Of a stretch of 13,066 nucleotides of DNA, positions 6,539 to 13,066 are shown piece by piece. Source of the stretch: Scatomorpha intestinigallinarum (lineage in GTDB: Bacteria > Bacillota > Clostridia > Oscillospirales > Oscillospiraceae). Within the stretch, counting starts at the first letter, position 1, and the number at the start of each line of letters is the position of its first letter. The stretch is taken from the NCBI GenBank assembly GCA_018712225.1, contig DVHH01000212.1:1-13066 (forward strand), read 5' to 3'. The translations under genes and the position numbers were made by a program. The notes below the pieces were generated by a model, which was given only the letters and a program-made list of their open reading frames with translations, was not told the DNA's origin and searched no databases.

Positions 6539-6542
6539 AGGA
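6539..6542 (+). promoter_or_regulatory. Ribosome binding site deciding the glgA start
   Basis: AGGA directly abuts the in-frame ATG at 6543, which leaves no usable spacing. It sits 9 nt before the in-frame ATG at 6552. The downstream ATG is therefore the better start; using 6543 would only add Met-Val-Lys. Confidence 0.6.
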
Positions 6543-6551
6543 ATGGTCAAA

Positions 6552-8030
6552 ATGAAACGTGAATTCCAGCAGCTGCTCCTCGAAAAGGACCGCGACAGGC
6601 TGCCCAACGTGCTCATAGCCTCGGCCGAGTGCGCGCCCGTCTCCAAGACCGGCGGCCTCGCGGACGTGGTCGGCGCCCTGCCGAAGTGCCTGGCCGCCCT
6701 CGGCGTGGACGCGCGCGTCATCACCCCCTATCACAGGTGCGTGAAGGACAAATACCAGGACAGGGTCGAGCACATGTTCAGCTTCTCCGTGGACCTCGGC
6801 TGGCGCAGCCAGTATGTAGGCATAGAGCGGCTCGTACTCGACGGGGTCACCATCTACCTCGTGGACAACGAGTATTACTTCGGGGACCGCATCTACCGCG
6901 GCGGCCAGGCGGAGGGCGAGCAGTACGCCTTCTTCACCCGCGCCGTGCTCGACGCCATCCCGAACCTCGGCTTCTTCCCGGACGTGCTGCACTGCAACGA
7001 CTGGCACACGGCCATGCTGCCCATGCTGCTGCGCACGCAGTACGGTTACTACGTCCACGGCAAGATAAAGACCCTGCTCACCATACACAACATCTTCTAC
7101 CAGGGCAAGTTCGGCTTCGACTTCTTCCGGGACCTGCTGCGGGTGGAGGACAGGTATTTCACGCCCGAGTTCATGGAGCTCAACGGCTGCGCCGCCTTCC
7201 TGAAGGCGGGCTGCGTCTTTGCCGACAGGCTGAGCACCGTGAGCCCCAGCTACGCGGAGGAGATCTGCACCCCCTACTACGGCGAGGGCCTGGACGGCAT
7301 CCTCTCCGCCCGGCGGCACCAGCTCTCGGGCATACTCAACGGCATAGACAGGAAGCTCTTCAACCCCTACACCGACCCGCTCATCCCCAAGCGCTACGAC
7401 CGCGGCCACCTCAAGGGCAAGCAGGCCTGCAAGGAGGCCCTGATGTTCGAGATGGGCCTGCAGGGCGGGGAGCGCAGCCCGCTCGTCGCCATGGTCACGC
7501 GCATGACGGACCAGAAGGGCTTCGACCTCGTGGAGCGCGTGCTCGACGAGATGCTGGACTTCGACATCCGCTTCCTCCTGCTGGGCTCCGGCGCCGGGGA
7601 GTATGAGCAGTTCATGCGCGAGGCGGAGGCGAGGCACCGCGGGCGCGTCTGCGCCTACATAGGCTACAATGAGGAGCTCTCGCACCGGGTCTACGCCGGC
7701 GCGGACATGCTGCTCATGCCCTCGAAGTTCGAGCCCTGCGGCCTGTCGCAGATGATAGCCATGCGCTACGGCGCGCTGCCCATAGTCCGCGAGACGGGCG
7801 GCCTGCGCGACAGCGTCGTGCCCTACAACCAGTACACCGGCGAGGGCACGGGCTTCACCTTCGCCAACTACAACGCCCACGAGATGAAGGACGCCGTGGA
7901 GCGCGCCGTGCGCGTCTACCGCGAGGAGCCCGAGGCCTGGACCGGCCTCGTGCGCAGCGCCATGGCCGCCGACTTCGGCTTTGAGCGCTCCGCCGAGGAT
8001 TACGCGCGCCTGTATATAGACATTTTATGA
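6552..8030 (+). CDS. glgA: Glycogen synthase (GT5, ADP-glucose type)
   Basis: This 492-residue enzyme transfers glucose from ADP-glucose to the non-reducing end of alpha-1,4-glucan. The GT5 signatures are in place. The N-terminal KTGGLADVVGALP (32-44) binds the nucleotide sugar. CNDWHT (148-153) and TIHNIFYQG (177-185) follow. NGID (263-266) marks the linker between the two Rossmann domains. The C-terminal catalytic segment is KFEPCGLSQMIAMRYG (392-407), followed by ETGGLRDSV. Length matches bacterial GlgA (about 475-490). It lies 50 nt after glgB on the same strand with no terminator between, and its TGA sits at the start of the next gene. No glgC or glgD is present, so ADP-glucose must be made from a locus outside this window. 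Confidence 0.95.
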   Translation: MKREFQQLLLEKDRDRLPNVLIASAECAPVSKTGGLADVVGALPKCLAALGVDARVITPYHRCVKDKYQDRVEHMFSFSVDLGWRSQYVGIERLVLDGVTIYLVDNEYYFGDRIYRGGQAEGEQYAFFTRAVLDAIPNLGFFPDVLHCNDWHTAMLPMLLRTQYGYYVHGKIKTLLTIHNIFYQGKFGFDFFRDLLRVEDRYFTPEFMELNGCAAFLKAGCVFADRLSTVSPSYAEEICTPYYGEGLDGILSARRHQLSGILNGIDRKLFNPYTDPLIPKRYDRGHLKGKQACKEALMFEMGLQGGERSPLVAMVTRMTDQKGFDLVERVLDEMLDFDIRFLLLGSGAGEYEQFMREAEARHRGRVCAYIGYNEELSHRVYAGADMLLMPSKFEPCGLSQMIAMRYGALPIVRETGGLRDSVVPYNQYTGEGTGFTFANYNAHEMKDAVERAVRVYREEPEAWTGLVRSAMAADFGFERSAEDYARLYIDIL

Positions 8031-8033
8031 GGG
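8029..8033 (+). promoter_or_regulatory. Ribosome binding site for phosphorylase-like gene
   Basis: GAGGG overlaps the glgA stop codon and lies 5 nt before the in-frame ATG at 8039. The alternative ATG at 8027 overlaps the glgA stop as ATGA but has no Shine-Dalgarno match upstream. I therefore prefer 8039. Confidence 0.55.
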
Positions 8034-8038
8034 ATGAC

Positions 8039-8785
8039 ATGAACGGACCCGCAAGGGTGAGCGTCTATTTCGGCGGCGCCGCCCACGAGATATGGACGAA
8101 CAGCGGCCTTTCCGTGAGCTACACGGGCAGGGTGGAGGTCCTCGCCCTGCGCGAGGGCGGCGCCTTCAGGGCCGAAGCGCCCGTCCCGGCGCGCGCCGGG
8201 GACGTGAAGGCCGACTACAACGAGGCCGCGAGGAGCGCCGAGCTCGCGGCGAGCCTCAACTCCGGCAAGGCCCCGCCGCTGACCCGCGCCTACTTCCGCG
8301 CGGCGGCCGAGGCGGCGGAGGCGTTTTCGGGCCTGGGCGACATCCAGGCCCTGCCGGGGCGGCTCTCGCGGGAGCTCTCGGGCGGGCAGGATTCGCTCAT
8401 CCTGCCGGAGGTCCTGCGCCTGCTGCTGGACGAGCACCGCGCCTCCTGGGAGGCGGCGGTGGACCTCGTCTCGCGCTGCTTCAGCCTCCGCGTCGGGGAG
8501 GGGGAGCGGGACGCGCGCGTGCCGCTGGAGGCCGTAGCGGCGCTCCAGCCCAGGGACGCGGGCCTCATCCGCGCCCTGAACGAAAAGCTCTGCGGCCGCC
8601 TCTGGGACGCCTGGCCCGGGGACTGGCAGCGCATAGGCGAAAACGCCCTCCTGCGCGACGGAGAGGCGGACCTCGTCACGCTCTGCGCCGCGTGCTGCGG
8701 CAAAATAATCTGTACGAAGGAGCGGCGGGCCGGGTCCCTGCGCGCGATGTACACCCTCGCGCCCGCCAGGTTTGAGGATATATGA
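8039..8785 (+). CDS. Degenerate glycogen-phosphorylase-like protein, catalytically dead
   Basis: The 248-residue protein matches, from memory of MalP and muscle phosphorylase, the second half of the phosphorylase N-terminal domain. YFRAAAEAAEAF (85-96) fits the family YFxxAAtlqdi helix. LPEVLRLLLDEHRASWEAAV (122-141) fits IPELMRILLDEexxsWdeAW. AWPGD (191-195) and the end MYTLAPARFEDI (237-248) fit AfPGD and fYeLePhKFqN. Homology stops just where the PLP-binding C-terminal domain should begin, so the pyridoxal lysine and phosphate site are absent. The family NDTHP motif is replaced by GGQDS (115-119), and the YTNHT segment is lost. It cannot be an active phosphorylase. It has no signal peptide or membrane segment. 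It sits between glgA and a GH13 gene, with a 4-nt ATGA overlap to the latter, suggesting a conserved working protein, perhaps a glucan-binding or regulatory subunit. The role is inference. Confidence 0.68.
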   Translation: MNGPARVSVYFGGAAHEIWTNSGLSVSYTGRVEVLALREGGAFRAEAPVPARAGDVKADYNEAARSAELAASLNSGKAPPLTRAYFRAAAEAAEAFSGLGDIQALPGRLSRELSGGQDSLILPEVLRLLLDEHRASWEAAVDLVSRCFSLRVGEGERDARVPLEAVAALQPRDAGLIRALNEKLCGRLWDAWPGDWQRIGENALLRDGEADLVTLCAACCGKIICTKERRAGSLRAMYTLAPARFEDI

Positions 8786-10779
8786 TAATTTCCGAGCTTA
8801 CCCCCCACCTCACGCACGACGCGGCGAGGGAGAGCTGCCGCTGTCCCATAGGCGCCGTCACGACGGGCAGCAGCGTCACGCTGGCCTTCACGGACGGGCT
8901 GGCCGCCGTGCTGGAAGCGGAGCTCGTGCTCTACGGGGACGGATTTGAGAGCCGCTGCGAAATGGCGCTGGAGAACGGGCGCTGGTTCGTGCGCGTCACG
9001 ATGCCGGAGGAGGCTGCGGCGCTGTGGTACGTCTTCCGGCTCGGCCTCGCGGGCGGGGAATACTGGCTCTGCGCAGGGCAGGGCGGGCGCTTCGGCCAGC
9101 TCATGAGCTCCCGGGGCGAGGGCTTCCGCCTGACGGTATACGAGCGCGGCTTCGAGACCCCGGCCTGGTTCCGCCGGAGCGTCATGTACCAGATCTTCCC
9201 CGACCGCTTCGCCCGCGACTGGAGCGACACGGCCAGGGACGGCATAGAAAAGCACCGGGAGATGGGCCGCCAGGTCAAGTTCCACGAGGACTGGGGCGAG
9301 AGCGTGGACTGGCAGCCCAACAGCGCGGACGGCTTTTACTTCCCGCTGGACTTCTACGGCGGCACCCTGCGCGGCATCGCCGGCCGCCTCAACTACCTCC
9401 GGGACCTCGGCGTCAGCGTCATCTACTTAAACCCCGTCTTCGAGGCCTGCTCCAACCACCGCTACGACACGGCGGATTACCTCAACATAGACCCCATCCT
9501 CGGCACGAACGAGGACTTTGAGAACCTCTGCACCAACGCGGAGCGCCTGGGCATCCGCATCATGCTCGACGGCGTGTTCTCCCACACGGGCGCGGACAGC
9601 ATCTACTTCAACAAGTTCTCGCACTACCCGGACGCGGGCGCCTACAACGCGGGCGAGCGCTCGCCCTACTACGGCTGGTACGACTTCCGCCGCTACCCGC
9701 AGGAATACCGCTGCTGGTGGAACTTCCCCGACCTGCCCGAGGTGGATGAGAACAACGCCGACTGGCGCGACTTCGTCATCACGGGCCGGGACAGCGTCGT
9801 TCGCACCTGGCTGCGCCGGGGCGCGGCGGGCTGGAGGCTCGACGTGGCGGACGAGCTGCCGGACGAGGCCCTGCGCCTCATCCGTCAGGCCGCCAAGGCC
9901 GAGGACCCCGAGGCCGTCGTGCTCGGCGAGGTCTGGGAGGACGCGGTCATCAAGTCCAGCTACGGCTACCGGCGGAAATACGCCCTGGGCGAGTCGCTCG
10001 ACTCCGTCATGAACTACCCCTTCCGCTCCGCGGTCATAGACTTCCTCTGCTTCCGCACGGACGCGCGGGCCCTGGCCTCCTTCCTGCTGGGGCAGAGGCT
10101 CAACTACCCCGCGCCCATGTACTGGTCGCTCATGAATCTGCTCTCCTCCCACGACGTGGAGCGCGTGCGCACGGCCCTGGCCACGAGGCTCGACGCGCGC
10201 AGCCTCAGCCGGGAGCAGCAGGCGGGCTTCATAGTGGGCGACGCGCAGGACATCCGCGGCGCCTCCATGCAGAAGCTGGCCGCGGCCATACAGTTCACGC
10301 TGCCCGGCGTGCCCTGCGTCTACTACGGGGACGAGACGGGCATGGGCGGCATGCTCGACCCCTTTGACCGCGCGCCCTTCACCATGGGCGCCCGGCCGCT
10401 CATGGACTGGTACGCCTCCCTGGGCCGCATCCGCAACTCGCACGAGGCGCTCTCGACCGGCTCCGTCGCCTTCTCCGCGCCGGACCCGGACGTGCTGTGC
10501 ATCCTGCGCTGCGTCTCCGGCGGGCGGGACGTCTTCGGGCAGAGCGCCCGGGACGGGGCCTTCCTCGCCGTCATAAACCGCGCGGACTGGGAAAAGCAGC
10601 TCGTGGCCGACCTCTGGCTCGATAACGCCGGCCTGGGCTCCGCCGAGCTTGAGGGGCTCAAGGGCCTGGGCATAACCCGCGCCCGCTGCCTGCTCACCGG
10701 CCGGGAGAGCGCCGTCACGGACGGGCTCATGAGGCTCAGCCTGCCGCCCGAGTCCGCCCTCATCTTCGAGCTCGCCTGA
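8782..10779 (+). CDS. Intracellular GH13 alpha-glucan hydrolase (neopullulanase-like)
   Basis: The 665-residue enzyme has an N-terminal beta-sandwich-like region (about 1-125), then a GH13 barrel beginning SVMYQIFPDRF (133-143). Conserved regions are DGVFSHTG (263-270), GWRLDVADE (350-358) with nucleophile D354, LGEVWED (381-387) with acid/base E383, and LLSSHDVERV (453-462) with D458. YYGDETGM (514-521) closes the barrel, and a C-terminal beta domain ends at 665. FYGGTLRGI and WWNFPDLPEVDENN resemble neopullulanase, cyclomaltodextrinase or amylopullulanase branches (GH13_20/39). Likely substrates are glycogen, limit dextrin or maltodextrin, cutting alpha-1,4 and possibly alpha-1,6 bonds; exact specificity cannot be read. 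No signal peptide is present, so it acts inside the cell. Its ATG overlaps the preceding stop by 4 nt, so translation is likely coupled. Transcription probably ends at the hairpin 10805-10829. Confidence 0.9.
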   Translation: MIISELTPHLTHDAARESCRCPIGAVTTGSSVTLAFTDGLAAVLEAELVLYGDGFESRCEMALENGRWFVRVTMPEEAAALWYVFRLGLAGGEYWLCAGQGGRFGQLMSSRGEGFRLTVYERGFETPAWFRRSVMYQIFPDRFARDWSDTARDGIEKHREMGRQVKFHEDWGESVDWQPNSADGFYFPLDFYGGTLRGIAGRLNYLRDLGVSVIYLNPVFEACSNHRYDTADYLNIDPILGTNEDFENLCTNAERLGIRIMLDGVFSHTGADSIYFNKFSHYPDAGAYNAGERSPYYGWYDFRRYPQEYRCWWNFPDLPEVDENNADWRDFVITGRDSVVRTWLRRGAAGWRLDVADELPDEALRLIRQAAKAEDPEAVVLGEVWEDAVIKSSYGYRRKYALGESLDSVMNYPFRSAVIDFLCFRTDARALASFLLGQRLNYPAPMYWSLMNLLSSHDVERVRTALATRLDARSLSREQQAGFIVGDAQDIRGASMQKLAAAIQFTLPGVPCVYYGDETGMGGMLDPFDRAPFTMGARPLMDWYASLGRIRNSHEALSTGSVAFSAPDPDVLCILRCVSGGRDVFGQSARDGAFLAVINRADWEKQLVADLWLDNAGLGSAELEGLKGLGITRARCLLTGRESAVTDGLMRLSLPPESALIFELA

Positions 10780-10787
10780 GCGCACAT

Positions 10788-10793
10788 TATAAT
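10788..10793 (+). promoter_or_regulatory. Possible -10 element for the rRNA methyltransferase gene
   Basis: A perfect TATAAT lies 8 nt after the GH13 stop and 52 nt before the methyltransferase ATG. No good -35 lies at 16-18 bp upstream (TTCGAG is the nearest). If used, transcription would start close to 10800 and the hairpin at 10805-10829 would sit at the very 5' end of the mRNA. Confidence 0.4.
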
Positions 10794-10804
10794 AGATACT
10801 ATCC

Positions 10805-10829
10805 GGCGGGCGGGGCTTTCCCGCCCGCC
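10805..10829 (+). terminator. GC-rich hairpin, weak terminator or 5' stem
   Basis: GGCGGGCGGG pairs perfectly over 10 bp with CCCGCCCGCC around GCTTT. The following bases, TTCCCTT, are only a poor T tract. It probably ends or attenuates the glycogen operon transcript. Because a TATAAT lies directly upstream, it could instead cap the 5' end of the methyltransferase mRNA. The methyltransferase GGAGG (10837-10841) begins only 8 nt downstream. Confidence 0.5.
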
Positions 10830-10845
10830 TTCCCTTGGAGGCAGT

Positions 10846-12063
10846 ATGAAACAGGAGAGAAAATTCCCGGCCGTAACCGTCACGCGGAAGGCCGAAAATT
10901 CCATAAGACAGGGCCACCCCTGGGTCTACAGGGAGGAGTTCACCGCCGTCTCGGGCGAGCCGGAGCAGGGCGGCGTCTGCGACGTCTTCTCCCAGAAGGG
11001 CGCCTGGCTCGGCGCGGGCTTCTACAGCGCCGCGAGCAAGATAGGCCTGCGCATCCTCTCGGACAACGCGAACGAAGATTTCAGCCCCGCCTTCTTCGAG
11101 CGGCGGGTGAAGTACGCCCTCGAATACCGCCGCGCGGTCATGGACTCCCTCGGCTGCTGCCGCCTCGTCTTTGGGGAGGCCGACGGCCTGCCGGGGCTGA
11201 CGGTGGACAAGTTCTCGGACATCCTGGTCGCCCAGTGCCTCTGCGGCGGCACGGACGGGGTCAAGGACACCGTCTACCGCGCCCTCGCGCAGCAGCTGGA
11301 GGCCATGGGCGAGCGCGTCTCCGGCCTCTACGAGCGCAACGAGGCCGCCCTGCGCTCTCTGGAGGGCCTGCCGCGCTATAAGGGCTGGTACGAGGGCCTG
11401 CCCCACCCGGAGAGCACCAAGACCGAGATAGTCGAAAACGGCCTGCGCTACGCCGTGGACTTTGAAAACGGGCAGAAGACCGGCTTCTTCCTCGACCAGA
11501 AGTATAACCGCCGCGCCGTGGCGAAGCTCGCCCGCGGCCGCCGCGTGCTCGACTGCTTCACGCACACCGGCTCCTTCGCCCTCAACTGCGCCCTGGGCGG
11601 GGCGGAACACGTCACCGCCGTGGACGTCTCCGAGGCCGCCGTCGGCCTCGCGCGGGAAAACGCCGTTCTCAACGGCCTGGAGGGGAAGATGGACTTTCTC
11701 GCCGAGGACGTCTTTGAGCTGCTGCCCAGGCTCTGCGGGGAGAGGGCGCAGTACGACCTCGTCATCCTCGACCCGCCCGCCTTCACGAAGAGCCGGCGCA
11801 CCGTCCGCGCCGCCGAGAGCGGCTATCGCGAGATAAACTACCGCGCCATGCGCCTGCTGCCCCGCGGCGGCTACCTCGCCACCTGCTCCTGCTCCCACTT
11901 CATGGAGAGCGAGAATTTTGAATATATGCTGAAAAAAGCGGCTAAAGATGCAAACGTCCGCCTGCGCGAGGTCGAGGTCCGCAAGCAGGCCCCCGACCAC
12001 CCCATCCTCTGGAACGTGCCTGAAACCTCGTATCTCAAGTTCTACATCTTCCAGATAGTGTAG
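10846..12063 (+). CDS. rlmI: RlmI-type 23S rRNA (cytosine-5) methyltransferase
   Basis: This 405-residue SAM-dependent methyltransferase matches the RlmI/RlmK-like COG1092 family. An N-terminal PUA-like RNA-binding domain covers about 1-80 (GHPWVYREEF at 23-32). A middle domain contains EADGLPGLTVDKFSD. The Rossmann methyltransferase domain begins near 195. GFFLDQ (213-218) precedes motif I, DCFTHTGSFA (236-245), which binds SAM. D260 ends motif II, and LDPPAF (308-313) is motif IV. CSCSH (347-351) holds the cysteine expected for m5C catalysis. The E. coli relative methylates C1962 of 23S rRNA; the exact target here is assumed. GGAGG lies 4 nt before the ATG. It is downstream of the glycogen operon on the same strand, but separated by a hairpin, so it is probably functionally unrelated. 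Confidence 0.88.
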   Translation: MKQERKFPAVTVTRKAENSIRQGHPWVYREEFTAVSGEPEQGGVCDVFSQKGAWLGAGFYSAASKIGLRILSDNANEDFSPAFFERRVKYALEYRRAVMDSLGCCRLVFGEADGLPGLTVDKFSDILVAQCLCGGTDGVKDTVYRALAQQLEAMGERVSGLYERNEAALRSLEGLPRYKGWYEGLPHPESTKTEIVENGLRYAVDFENGQKTGFFLDQKYNRRAVAKLARGRRVLDCFTHTGSFALNCALGGAEHVTAVDVSEAAVGLARENAVLNGLEGKMDFLAEDVFELLPRLCGERAQYDLVILDPPAFTKSRRTVRAAESGYREINYRAMRLLPRGGYLATCSCSHFMESENFEYMLKKAAKDANVRLREVEVRKQAPDHPILWNVPETSYLKFYIFQIV

Positions 12064-12064
12064 C

Positions 12065-12087
12065 TTTTTGTGCAATGCCCACAAAAA
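12065..12087 (+). terminator. Weak inverted repeat after rlmI
   Basis: TTTTTGTG and CACAAAAA form a perfect but AT-rich 8-bp stem around CAATGCC right after the stop codon. It is not followed by a T run, so it is a poor intrinsic terminator. It may be only 3'-end structure. Confidence 0.25.
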
Positions 12088-12102
12088 CCGCGGCGCAAAA
12101 TC

Positions 12103-12116
12103 TGCATATAGATGCA
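12103..12116. promoter_or_regulatory. Upstream ARG-box-like palindrome
   Basis: TGCATATAGATGCA is the core of a perfect 6-bp inverted repeat (CTGCAT-N4-ATGCAG, 12102-12117). It matches the second, promoter-overlapping site at 11 of 14 positions, and lies 39 bp upstream of it centre to centre. The pairing suggests two ArgR operators. It is weaker than the downstream box against the general TGAAT-N4-ATTCA pattern. Confidence 0.45.
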
Positions 12117-12140
12117 GTACGCCGAAATGAAAAATAGCCC

Positions 12141-12169
12141 TTGCATATTTATTCATCCGGGTATATACT
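12141..12169 (+). promoter_or_regulatory. argG promoter
   Basis: TTGCAT (12141-12146) and TATACT (12164-12169) are separated by 17 bp. The -10 is 5/6 and the -35 is poor but begins TTG. Transcription would start near 12176, giving a leader of about 38 nt with GGAGG at 12202-12206. The ARG-like operator overlaps the -35 and the spacer. Confidence 0.6.
12142..12155. promoter_or_regulatory. ARG box overlapping the argG promoter
   Basis: TGCATATTTATTCA matches the palindromic ARG-box core TGAATAATTATTCA at 12 of 14 positions. On the opposite strand it reads ATGAATAAATATGCAAG, close to the B. subtilis ArgR/AhrC operator. Its position across the -35 and spacer fits repression by arginine-bound ArgR. 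The regulator gene is not in the window. Confidence 0.6.
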
Positions 12170-12213
12170 TAGCGCATATTAAGCCACAAGCAAATGAATA
12201 TGGAGGCATCGTT

Positions 12214-13066
12214 ATGAATAAATCGGACATCAAGAAAGTCGTACTCGCCTACTCCGGCGGCCTGGACACCTCGGTCATCATCCCCTGGCTGAAGGAGAAC
12301 TACAACAACTGCGAGGTCATCGCCGTCTCCGGCAACGTGGGCCAGGCGGACGAGCTGGAGGGCCTGGAGGAAAAGGCGATAAAGACCGGCGCCTCCAAGC
12401 TCTACGTCGAGGACCTGACGGACGAGTTCGTGGACGACTTCATCATCCCGGCCGTGAAGGCGGGCGCGATGTACGAGGACTACATGCTCGGCACCTCGCT
12501 GGCAAGGCCGGTCATAGCCAAGCGCCTGGCGGAGATAGCCATCGCCGAGGGCGCGGACGCCATCTGCCACGGCTGCACCGGCAAGGGCAACGACCAGGTG
12601 AGGTTTGAGCTGACGCTCAAGCACTTCGTGCCCGACATGCCCATCATCGCCCCCTGGAGGGAGTGGAACATCAAGTCCAGGGAGGAAGAGATAGCCTACG
12701 CCGAGGCGCACAACGTGCCCCTCAAGATAAACCGGGAGACCAACTACTCCAAGGACAAGAACCTCTGGCACCTGAGCCACGAGGGCCTCGACCTGGAGGA
12801 CGCGGGCAACATGCCGCTCTACGAGAAGAAGGGCTTCCTCGAAATGGGCGTCTCGCCCATCGACGCGCCGGACACGCCGACCTACGTGACCCTCGACTTC
12901 GAGGCGGGCGTCCCCGTGGCGCTCGACGGCGTGAAGATGAGCGCGAAGGACATCATCCTGAAGCTGAACGAGCTGGGCGGCGCTAACGGCATCGGCCTGC
13001 TCGACATCGTCGAAAACAGGCTCGTCGGCATGAAGTGCCGCGGCGTCTACGAGACCCCGGGCGGCA
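12214..13066 (+). CDS. argG: Argininosuccinate synthase, 3' end cut by window
   Basis: The first 284 residues are present and the frame is open to the window edge; the family is about 400 residues. ArgG joins citrulline and aspartate with ATP to give argininosuccinate in arginine synthesis in the cytoplasm. The ATP-pyrophosphatase loop is AYSGGLDTS (12-20). Other landmarks are ICHGCTGKGNDQVRFE (117-132), which contacts substrate, and YSKDKNLWHLSHEG (178-191). The visible end, YETPGG, is followed in relatives by the C-terminal oligomerisation region. The ATG at 12214 has GGAGG (12202-12206) with a 7-nt gap. It has its own promoter with a probable ArgR operator. In related bacteria argH often follows, but this cannot be seen here. 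Confidence 0.96.
   Translation, partial: MNKSDIKKVVLAYSGGLDTSVIIPWLKENYNNCEVIAVSGNVGQADELEGLEEKAIKTGASKLYVEDLTDEFVDDFIIPAVKAGAMYEDYMLGTSLARPVIAKRLAEIAIAEGADAICHGCTGKGNDQVRFELTLKHFVPDMPIIAPWREWNIKSREEEIAYAEAHNVPLKINRETNYSKDKNLWHLSHEGLDLEDAGNMPLYEKKGFLEMGVSPIDAPDTPTYVTLDFEAGVPVALDGVKMSAKDIILKLNELGGANGIGLLDIVENRLVGMKCRGVYETPGG

Noticed and set aside
8039..8785. Phosphorylase-like gene as the 5' part of a frameshifted full glgP
   Set aside because: The downstream sequence encodes a complete GH13 enzyme, starting within the stop codon; no PLP-domain sequence (KTNG or the pyridoxal lysine region) appears in any frame I inspected.
9427..12156. Minus-strand open frame of about 900 codons opposite the GH13 and rlmI genes
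   Set aside because: It spans two unrelated genes antisense and the intergenic gap; length comes from high G+C wobble positions, not coding.

Overview
This window looks like chromosomal DNA from a high-G+C member of the Clostridia, probably a gut Oscillospirales/Christensenellales-type organism. The reasons are AGGAGG/GGAGG ribosome binding sites, TTGACA/TATAAT-type promoters, a Clostridia-style glycogen locus, a Clostridia-style LysA, and a 'GTAGGGG + hairpin' intergenic repeat family. The lineage is inferred from style and recalled relatives, not from a database search.

Layout. (1) Bases 1-474 hold no convincing gene. They carry three hairpin repeats at an exact 70-bp pitch with covarying stems, a clean bidirectional terminator, and a run of nearly abutting palindromes. 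(2) Bases 475-1617, minus strand: a secreted polysaccharide deacetylase followed by a small XRE-type DNA-binding protein. (3) Bases 1692-4423, minus strand: a consensus promoter drives an OmpR/PhoB response regulator (split by a frameshift in a run of seven G), a histidine kinase that lacks any sensor or membrane region, and a diaminopimelate decarboxylase (LysA). The three genes are packed with 1-3 nt gaps and end at a strong terminator. (4) Bases 4469-10779, plus strand, divergent from the regulator: a glycogen operon of glgB, glgA, a degenerate fragment of glycogen phosphorylase, and an intracellular GH13 alpha-glucan hydrolase. The last two junctions are tightly coupled. (5) Bases 10846-12063: an RlmI-type rRNA methyltransferase. 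(6) From 12214 to the end: argG (argininosuccinate synthase), cut by the window edge, behind a promoter overlapped by a likely ArgR operator.

How they work together. GlgA elongates and GlgB branches alpha-1,4-glucan, while the GH13 enzyme would hydrolyse or trim it. ADP-glucose pyrophosphorylase (glgC/glgD) and a working phosphorylase are not in the window. The phosphorylase-like protein has the helical N-terminal-domain segment of the family but no PLP domain and no NDTHP motif, so a regulatory or glucan-binding role is more plausible than catalysis. The two-component genes share a 171-bp divergent promoter region with the glycogen operon, so they may regulate it.

Best leads: the pseudo-phosphorylase, the G7 frameshift in the response regulator, the sensorless kinase, the histone-like Lys/Ala/Pro tail on GlgB, the covarying 70-bp-pitch repeats, and the argG operator pair.
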